The notes under the pieces: generated by a model
Databases searched by the model: none
Seen by the model: only the letters and a program-made list of their open reading frames with translations
Told to the model about the DNA's origin: nothing
Program-made: the position numbers and the translations under genes
Shown here: one piece after another, positions 56,893-64,000 of the stretch
How positions within the stretch are numbered: the first letter of the stretch is position 1
Layout of the letters: every line of letters starts with the position of its first letter
Origin: Tetragonia tetragonoides
Lineage: Eukaryota > Streptophyta > Magnoliopsida > Caryophyllales > Aizoaceae
NCBI GenBank assembly: GCA_038025085.1
Contig: CM076152.1
Location: forward strand, 25,256,001-25,320,000
DNA: 64,000 bases
Direction of reading: 5' to 3'

Positions 56893-57858
56893 TTTTTTGC
56901 TATTTACTAAGCTTACTTCATATCTAGGGTTTATTTAGTTTCATCTCATACTCACCCGCCTCCCTCTCATTATTTCCTCTTCTCCTCGCAGAGCTTCTTC
57001 TCCATGCCTTTCATCTTACTTGCCTATATCCTTCACACTAAACATGCCAGAATTTGGGAATTGAAGAAATCAACAAATAATTGTACCAATTATTTGAGAA
57101 GGAAATAGTTGGAGTTTCAAGCTAAGGTTCCAATCGAAAAAACCCAGATCTGTATATTGAGCCATTAATACAGGAGGAACAATGATGAAACATTAGGGCT
57201 TTTGGTTGCTTGACATACTCGAATCAACAGGAAGTGATTTCAGCTTCCATGGGCCACTGATTGGTTGAGAGTGAAGAGGCACCAGAGGTCCGACCTCATC
57301 TACGTCCTGATTGCCGAACATTGGCGGAGTTTGTCAAATACCAAGCTTTAATCTTTTCTTGAATATCTAAACTCTAATATTTCTTCCTGGGTTCTTCTTT
57401 TGTTGTCTTCTAGTTTTATTATACAACGATTTTTTTGATTAGTTTGTCACTTTTTCATATCCAATGTATAAGCTAAGGCTTTTTTGTTGTTAACAGGATC
57501 TCTAGTGCATAGTGATCCCTTTGATCTATCATCTTATTGAGTATTTCCTGTGTTCTTTATATTGATTTCTTCTGTTAACGCATATCTCCCTTTATTAATT
57601 TTTTTGCAGGATTTAGGGGGCACAGACCAAGTGGAAGAATACTTGAAGGGTAAACATTGCTGTTCTTCTATTAGTTGGTGAGGGAAAAGGGTGTCGTTGT
57701 AAATAACATAAGGTTTTTTATGACTGTATTTTTATGATATTGGAAACGTTTAGACTTTAGCCTTTAGTTGAGGGAAGTTCTTTTTTTTTTTGATGGAAAG
57801 GAAGTATATGTTTTTGTACAGGGTTGATCTCCAATGTATATAGAGCATGTGACTATCG

Positions 57859-57900
<42 letters not shown>

Positions 57901-58246
57901 CATTTTGTGCTGCTTTGTGATCTTGTATATACAAGATTTCTCCTTTATATAATGAAATGATATTATGTTACTTTGTGCTTTTGCCCAGAATTTGCAATCT
58001 AGAATAAGGAGCACAAATAGACTGGAAAAAAGAACATACAGATAAAAATTAAATCTTGACAAATGGGTAAATTGCCAGAAAGGATGTGACGATGCTCACG
58101 TCATCCGAGATTCAACCGCCACATTTAATTTACTGACACCCGTATTAACGACGCATGGTCCAGCCGTCACAATTTTTTTTAGTGACGTTTATAAACCTCA
58201 CACCATGCTAAAATTATCGTCACTACTGGCCTCTTGTCTTGTAGTA
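56674..58246. mobile_element. Non-autonomous CACTA DNA transposon, TSD TAT
   Basis: Left end CACTACAACAAAAACTTCC, right end complementary to ACTACAAGACAAGAGGCC (final G changed to A), 1573 bp, flanked by TAT at 56671-56673 and 58247-58249. Subterminal GTGAC/GTCAC motifs recur at both ends. It contains a T20-type run near 56863 and an (AT) microsatellite at 57860-57898. No transposase frame is visible. It is inserted in an exon of antisense gene 1. Confidence 0.85.
57860..57898. repeat. AT dinucleotide microsatellite
   Basis: About 19 uninterrupted AT units inside the CACTA element; the small frame of alternating Ile/Tyr across it is an artefact. Confidence 0.95.
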
Positions 58247-58659
58247 TATGTCTCATTATGATCATCCCTTACCTTGGGGAAAAATAAGTCAATCACACCA
58301 TTAAAGTCTAGCTCACCGGTTCTAGCCACAGAAGAGGCTTGTGTTGGGGATAAACCAAGATACCTTTTACAGTAGCATTCAAGATTGGCCCCAGGCCATG
58401 GAGTTGCAGGGGCTTGATCATGAGGGAACCCAATTATGGCGGCAAACTCTTCGGGAAGAGGACACAGTTCGTTATACCCGAATCTAAAAACATGAATCTT
58501 GTCATCCCGAAATTCAACCCCAGCCTCAAGAAGGTTCAAGACAACTTGAACTTGCTTCAGATGGAAGAAAGCATTCAAGTGAAAGAGCAGAAGTCTCATC
58601 CTCTCTTCAGGGGTCATAGATTGCAACCACTTATCGAACTTAACTTCAAAACTTGTCAT

Positions 58660-59546
58660 GGCTGAATTCTAAATTAATTGGAGGTTTCTCTCTCTAAAAA
58701 GCTCTCTATTGCTATGGAGTTATAAAAGGTGATGTCCCAAAATCTCACTAACCCAGGGCTTATATAGGGCTCCACGAAAAAAGACGAAAATAAGGCAAGC
58801 CGTCGAAAAATAGGCTTCGGCGGCCCATAGGGCAGCTGCCGAAGGCTCGGCGGCCACGATATGGCAGCCAAGGCCCAGCGGTCCCGCCGCCGAGCTTCGG
58901 CGGCCAGCCGCTGAAACTCAGCGGCCAGCCGCCCAGCCTCCGCGGTTCAGGCGCTGGGTCTGGCGGCCCCACTTTTGACCCCCGCTCCTTCGCATCAGCC
59001 GCTGAGCACCCTCCTTTAGCCGTCGAGTCTCTTTTTCGAGACAGCACTCTTCTACCCGGTTTTGGACACTTTCCTTAACCGTTTTGGACTCCAATTTGGC
59101 TCAGTTTCCTATTCCTTCTACATTGCTATTTCGTATTATTTCCTTAATTATTTATGGAAACTCCACAATTTCTGTATTTCTTTTTTTGATTATTATCATC
59201 TTTTATTTTGTTAATCCCTTTTATACTTATTAATTTTATTTCATTTTTGGCACTCCTTTCTTTTTTCATTTTTTTAGGGGGTATAGGGTACACCCAATTT
59301 TAACTTTTTGGCTGTACCATTTTTTGCTACATGGCTATTACTTGCGCTTTTTGCTTGACCACCTGTGCATTTGCATTAGCCTAATTATATGAAGGGACCA
59401 ATAAAACAGCAATATATTACAAAGCGAAGTCCGAATATTTGTTCAACACAAATGTTCAAGAATGTATCTCATACAAATACATTGTCATAAAAATCATCAC
59501 CCGCATCAGCATCTGAAAGGAGCACCTCAAAATGATCCTCCGACCT
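58660..59546 (-). promoter_or_regulatory. Upstream region of antisense gene 1: GC palindromes and TATA box
   Basis: On the minus strand a TATA box (CTATATAA, 58767-58760) lies about 100 bp before the ATG. Upstream, 58800-59025 is GC-rich with inverted repeats such as GCCGCCGA-GCT-TCGGCGGC (58886-58904) and CAGCGGCCAGCCGC copies. This is the same order as in the LTR promoters of the window. 59050-59546 is AT-rich with nothing recognised. Confidence 0.5.
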
Positions 59547-62165
59547 TCAGGGCTCGTCGCCAAAGATCGACGCCGCTAACTGGCCAGGATCAAAGGAAGA
59601 ATGACGGGCAGGCTCCCGATACGAGGACCCCTCTCCAGCATAACTCGAATCATACCCCCACGAAGAACGACGAGGCATGGTAGGCATCATAGGAGAAGGG
59701 AAAGGGGGCTGGTAGTAAAGACCGCTGTAAGGAGCATACCCCGCATACCCAGGATAAGAGGGATACATCGGCATAGGCATAGGAGAAGGCTCCACAAACG
59801 AAGCCATCCTACTCCCACCAGGACGGTCAGTCCGATGCACAGGCTCCCTCTCTCGCCGAGGACTCTCCCACCGAGGGCTCCTCTCACGAGAAGGATTACG
59901 CTCAGGCGAGCTCGCAACGTCATCATCCGACAATACCACCTGTCGTGACTCGTGACCGACGAGGAAGGGGTCGACGATACTCAACCTGCAACCCACCGAA
60001 CATATAAGATACATTTCTCAAAGCATACAACTTTGAAAATGCAAATCAAGCTTACCTTATCCAAGTCAGCTCTGGATCAAGTGCCCTTCGAGAGAGCTCG
60101 AGAAATCCAGGACTTCATAGCATGCATCATCTTGAAGACCTTCCCGGTCTACTCACGGTCATTCTGCGCAAAGAAAAGTCAATACAGACATAAGAGCTGT
60201 AAAAATCACATGCAAAAGGTAAAATTACGAATTTACCCCTGGATGCCCAACTGGAAGAGGAAGGCCCTGGATATCCTCATCAAGGTCCTCCGTCATCGGG
60301 ACCTCTCACCAACACTCCTTCCCGCCATAGTCCTGACCTCTCACCCGCATATCCGGGACATCCACGTCAACACCATCGACCCGGAGCTCCTACAAAGTAA
60401 AATAGGTCAGCAAATCAACAAAGCAAGAAAGGCATAGAAAAACAAATATAAATAATTCTTACCTTCGAACCAGCTAATGAAGGCATGAGGCGATCACGAC
60501 GGAACTGCTCGTAGTGCCCCGCAAGGTCCTCCGCAGGCTCCCTCAAATACCGCATAGCATCCGAGCCCACCATGGCCTCCGCAACGTGCTCGCGAGACAA
60601 GCACCTCACCAAGAACATGGTCGAGGGAGGATCCAAGGAAATCCTCGGGCCAGCCACGTCAGGATAAACCTGACGGAAGATCCGCTCTCCCAAATACCAC
60701 TCAAAAGAGAACGGACCCGCAATCAGGATCCTCTGGCGGTCTATCACCCTGGACGAAAGGACAGTATCCGAAGCCAACCCATGGTACTTCAGCCAAGGGA
60801 AGTAGTCAATCTACACAAACATGCAATATAAGAGCCTCCCGATACTGCTGGAGAGTCGAAAAGGGCGGAGGACCCCTATGAAGCCACGCCCTGCAAACCG
60901 GGAAATCCAACTCCCAGCCTGTAGGCGCCATGTCCGGGAAATGCTCAAAGAACCAAGGCTACATCGAAACATGAAATTAAGCACCATACACTTAAATCAT
61001 GCAAACCTCCAAATAGATACAAAAATCAAAACACACCTGCAAGGCCTTCCAAAAACCGCACAAGCTCACGGGAGGAAGAGTCGACTGCTTGTATCCCTCA
61101 TTCATGCGGCAAGCAAACCGCATGCATCTCAAGAGGTTGGCGTAGCCCGGCAACCCCCATTTATACTCTCTCACCCTCTCCCAAACCAACAAGCTAAGGA
61201 GGTAAATAGCATGGATACGCTCTCCCTTGTCACCAAAGATGGTGGTGGCAAGGAGATAGGCAATAAACTTCCTCGACTTCTGCTCCATCGAGATAGTCCT
61301 CTTGTACCACGCATCAGTCAAAGCAGCATAGAGCTCGCTATAGGGACGATAATGGTGACCCCAGGTATTTCCCCAAGGGCCGAGCAACTCCACCATCTCA
61401 GTCTTACGTTTCCAAATAGAAACGTCATACACAATGGGCGTACCCACGCAAGGCACCCCAGTCAACATAGCAAACTCGGGTGGAGTGATAATCATCTCCC
61501 TATTAGGGAAATGGAACGTGTTGGTGGTATCCCGAAAACGTTCCAAAGACAAGCGGACAATGCACCTTTTGACTCGGTCAACCGAGTCCGCCGCTTTCAA
61601 AAGGGTTCCGAACTCCGCACCCAAAACCGCACTTTGCACCTCTTTGGGCAAAGTCTTAAAAAGTCTCACCGAAGAACCATAATTACCATAGGGCTTCAAA
61701 TTCCCATCGGGTTTCTATGATCAAATTCGCAACCTCTTAGGTTCACATTTCAAATAAATGTTCAATCCTAAGCATGTGTCTAAGTTCGTTCAAGCCGCGC
61801 AAGATCACATGCGCTACAAACTTGACAATTGCATACAATTTCTACTCAGTTCTACTCAAGGCAAAGCGTATAAACTAAAATTCAATGCATAAAACTATGA
61901 ATTCAAGGTTTGAGGCTTACCACAAACATGGAAGCACAGGAGCTCAAGTGAGTCCCTGGTCGAAAGAGCAACTCTGGCCGATCCCAAATGATGTCGGACA
62001 TCCTATCCGACCGTGTGTGTACCTATCTTGAGGAAAAGCCACATTAGGTTTCCTCTTGGAAGGCTTGACATGGGAAGGAAAAGCTTTGGTGAAGATGTTA
62101 ATTTCTTCAACCTCCTCCCGGACCTCGGCCCTTCTACTCCTCTTCTTCGCCAATTTAGGAGCCAT
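59547..62165 (-). pseudogene. Antisense plant mobile domain (PMD) gene of element E, seven exons
   Basis: Exons on the minus strand: 62165-62023 (MAPKLAKKRSRRAEVREEVE), 61714-61037 (RFRDTTNTFHFPNREMIITP; FIAYLLATTIFGDKGE), 60962 to about 60826 (WFFEHFPDMAPTGWELDF), 60810-60463 (GPFSFEWYLGERIFRQVYPD), 60389-60237 (QGLPLPVGHPG), 60163-60056 (TGKVFKMMHAMKSWISRALE) and 59985-59547 (Ser/Pro/Tyr-rich tail). GT and AG are visible at most borders. A TGA in exon 5, a TAG early in exon 6 and an unclear exon 3 donor suggest decay. The PMD family is found in host genes and transposons; its activity is not established. Matches 17307-19448 of element B. Confidence 0.8.
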
Positions 62166-63129
62166 GAAGAAGGATGAACAAGCTAGCAAAGATCAACAAG
62201 CAAAGATGGAGAATTGGGATTTTCTCTCTCCGAGGGTTTCAAAAACCCACTCTCAAATTCACCCCAAATTTGTGAGAAATCACAAATAAACTTCAAATTA
62301 TGCAAAGATTATGCAAAACCAAGCAAATGCAAGCAAAAAGAAGCAAATTTGAGCAGGAAATGTGGTTTGGGCAACAATGGAGGTTTTGCGCCTCTGAACC
62401 GGCTCCACGGCCAGGTTCAGGGCCGCCCAGGCTCAGCGACCCAGCCGCTGGCCCTGGCGGCCAGCCGCCGGGCCCGACGGCCCCTCTCATGGCCTTCGCA
62501 CGACAAATTGAGCCGCCGAGCGAGCCCGTAAAGGCCTCTCGGGGCGGGCCTACAAGTTCAAATTTCGCGCGGAATTGCATTTCTCGACTGTTGGAAGCCC
62601 GGGAGATTTGATTATATCACCCAAAATGACTCTTTTGCCCCCACAGCTTGGTTTCTTATCCTAGGGACCCGATATTACCTATTTTTGCTGGCGCGAGCCT
62701 TATATCTAACTTTTTACAAGCACATGCACTTCATTGTATGTTTTGCAGGCACAAATTTCCAAGCACAAGCACAACTAAAGCAGAGCAATGCACAGCTCTT
62801 TGACGATGAGGCTACCAAAATTAGCGTCGCGTCGACAACAGTTAAAGTAGGGCAACACAACGCTTTTTAAAGTTGAAGCTATCAAAATTAGCTTCACGTT
62901 GGCAACAATTAAAGCAGAGCAACACACCACTCTTTGACGATGAGGCTATTCCAATTGGCGTCATGTCACTATCCGCAAATAAGAGCAACGCACCGCTTTT
63001 TAAACAAAGCAGGTAACCCTGACCACAGGCGGTCTGAAGTCTATCTTTTCTTCTTTCTAACATAAAGCATTTTCAAAAAAAAACATTGCAGGCATTTTTA
63101 GCAAATACTTTGACCTTCGCTTTTATAAG
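62166..63129. other. Upstream region of antisense gene 2 and element E 3' untranslated region
   Basis: 62395-62600 is GC-rich with GCCGCTGGCC- and GGCGGCCAGCCGCC-type inverted motifs, as upstream of antisense gene 1. I find no clear TATA box here. 62750-63010 contains three diverged repeats of AAAGCAGAGCAA-type units (near 62779, 62848 and 62910). No credible ORF. Confidence 0.5.
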
Positions 63130-63150
63130 CTCGGCCAAAGTGGGGGCTTC
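63130..63150 (+). other. Polypurine tract of element E
   Basis: GGCCAAAGTGGGGGCTTC ends exactly at the TG of the 3' LTR (63151). AAAGTGGGGG is the usual form in Tat/Athila-type elements. Confidence 0.9.
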
Positions 63151-64000
63151 TGTAGACACCCTAATCGGTTCTCATCCGCCGACACCGCAACGCCCGATGA
63201 TGATGGTAATGGATTACCATGGACGTAAGTACAAAAGGACATTGCTCGGAAATCTATACAAAATTCCTTGAAACCTCGGTCTTTGGATAACCCTTGTTAT
63301 AAGGATTCCAATGCCTTTAACCTTGCCTCAATCAGGTTCCTGGATCAAGAGATATCGCGTCTCGAAGATTTGGGTCAAAACCGCTCAATCACGGCCCCTT
63401 GGGCCAGCCCAAGGGCAATTTCGTAATTTACAGAGCACAAAAAGTCAAAAATACTACGTGTGGCCGCTGAACCAGTTTTTTTGACTGGGCCGAGTTTTGG
63501 CGTCGGGCTTCTTGCCCTAAGCCCCTAAATCCGTCCCCTAAATCTATAAATACTCCCTTTCACCCTCTTTTGCAGGAGGTCAGTCAATTCATAATTTTGA
63601 GAACATTGTGAGCACATATTTCCCCAAATCCAAGAAATTCAGAAATCTGAAGATTCAAGCAAGCAATACACCTAGCCTAGCACCCATGATCGAAGAGCAG
63701 TTTTGATTCTACTAGTCCCGTTCGAATAGAACGTCCAGGTCAACCATCCTGAGGGCCTAATTCTTTATTATAATAAATCTCTTATTTGCTGTTTTTTAAT
63801 CATGTTTTATTTAGCTTTTGATTATGGTTGAATAAGTTTGCATGCTTTTGATTTTGTATATAATTATGCACGATTAGTTAATATAAAGTTTGCGTCTTTT
63901 TATTAGTTTATGCAAGTTTGCATCTTTTCATAGTTTTTGCATGCATATAGTAGCCTCCTAGGTTTATTTTAGCATAAAGTTAGTACCTTTCCATTATTAT
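63151..64000 (+). repeat. 3' LTR of element E, first 850 bp
   Basis: Aligns with 45918 onwards from its first base. TATA box CTATAAATAC at 63544-63553. It lacks the GC-rich block of about 110 bp present at 46210-46320 in the 5' LTR. The rest lies outside the window. Confidence 0.9.

Larger units (their letters stand above)
55534..58659 (-). pseudogene. Antisense gene 1 of element E (PMD-related/DUF7745-like), split by a CACTA element
   Basis: Minus-strand exon 1 starts at ATG 58659 (MTSFEVKFDKWLQSMTPEER), has FRFGYNELCPLPEEFAAIIG, is interrupted at 58246 by a CACTA transposon and resumes in frame at 56673, ending at CAA/GTGAGT (56457). Exon 2 begins after a TTTTTGTAG acceptor at 56361 with IWLLEHMWFIERPANVLKYQ, meets one TGA near 56250, and continues through RRLKWTIPHIKAPTAISSAY to a Lys/Glu-rich tail ending at 55534. 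The motif order resembles plant mobile domain and DUF7745-type proteins; the exact family is uncertain. A TATA box lies 100 bp upstream of the ATG. Confidence 0.65.
45918..64000 (+). mobile_element. Element E: giant Tat-type retrotransposon with two antisense genes
   Basis: Order: 5' LTR 45918-47415, PBS, leader, gag, protease, RT, RNase H, second (archaeal-type) RNase H, integrase (to 55065), antisense gene 1 (58659-55534), antisense gene 2 (62165-59547), polypurine tract, 3' LTR from 63151 past the window edge. Both LTRs start TGTAGACACCCTAATCGG. The visible element exceeds 18 kb, typical of the large Tat/Ogre-type lineage. It is inserted in element F integrase. Several catalytic residues and frames are lost, so it is probably non-autonomous. 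Confidence 0.9.

Noticed and set aside
62293..62580. GC-rich frames around 62300-62610
   Set aside because: They follow the GC inverted-repeat cluster upstream of the antisense PMD gene and show no domain.

Overview
This is a stretch of plant nuclear genome, almost certainly from a flowering plant. It is built nearly entirely from nested LTR retrotransposons. The evidence is Ty3/gypsy Tekay-type chromovirus, Ty3/gypsy Tat-type and Ty1/copia Sirevirus-type polyproteins, a plant Helitron end, a CACTA element, plant-type GT-AG introns and plant mobile domain genes. The species cannot be named from the sequence. I see no rRNA, tRNA, CRISPR array or bacterial-type operon, and no ordinary single-copy host gene that I can defend.

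Layout. 1-2324: AT-rich DNA with a minus-strand LTR end at 2324 and an unidentified exon-like coding piece (633-995). 2325-8595: a 5'-truncated Tekay chromovirus (+), degraded pol then an intact-looking 3' LTR. 8596-14391: element A, a Tat-type retrotransposon on the minus strand (5' LTR, leader, gag) carrying a TIR transposon that itself contains a Helitron. 14392-17306: two LTR fragments joined end to end. 17307-37278: element B, another minus-strand Tat element with an antisense multi-exon plant mobile domain (PMD) gene, integrase, zinc-knuckle modules, protease, gag and a 5' LTR. A complete Sirevirus (25619-36597) sits inside that LTR with a near-perfect target duplication. 37279-40460: three slivers of a minus-strand chromovirus pol, separated by two solo LTRs (C and D), each with a perfect 5-bp target duplication. 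40461-45917: element F, a plus-strand relative of A and B. 45918-64000: element E, a very large (>18 kb) plus-strand Tat element with both LTRs (the 3' one runs off the window), gag, protease, RT, two RNase H domains and integrase. It also has two separate antisense multi-exon genes between integrase and 3' LTR, the first interrupted by a CACTA transposon.

How it works together. None of the retrotransposons looks fully autonomous: B and F lack RT-RNase H, E has lost an RT catalytic Asp and the first integrase Asp, and the Sirevirus lacks the N-terminal half of gag and is frameshifted at the RT active site. They could only move with proteins supplied from elsewhere. The most notable pattern is that two diverged Tat elements carry the same antisense PMD gene with matching exon boundaries (one internal exon is exactly 108 bp in both). 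In addition, the LTR promoters and the upstream region of an antisense gene share one design: a cluster of GC-rich palindromes around GCCGCTAGCGGC a short way upstream of a TATA box. The Sirevirus carries, in the place where an envelope-like ORF is expected, an ORF with a putative plant transposon protein-like domain (PF20167-like) followed by a coiled coil.
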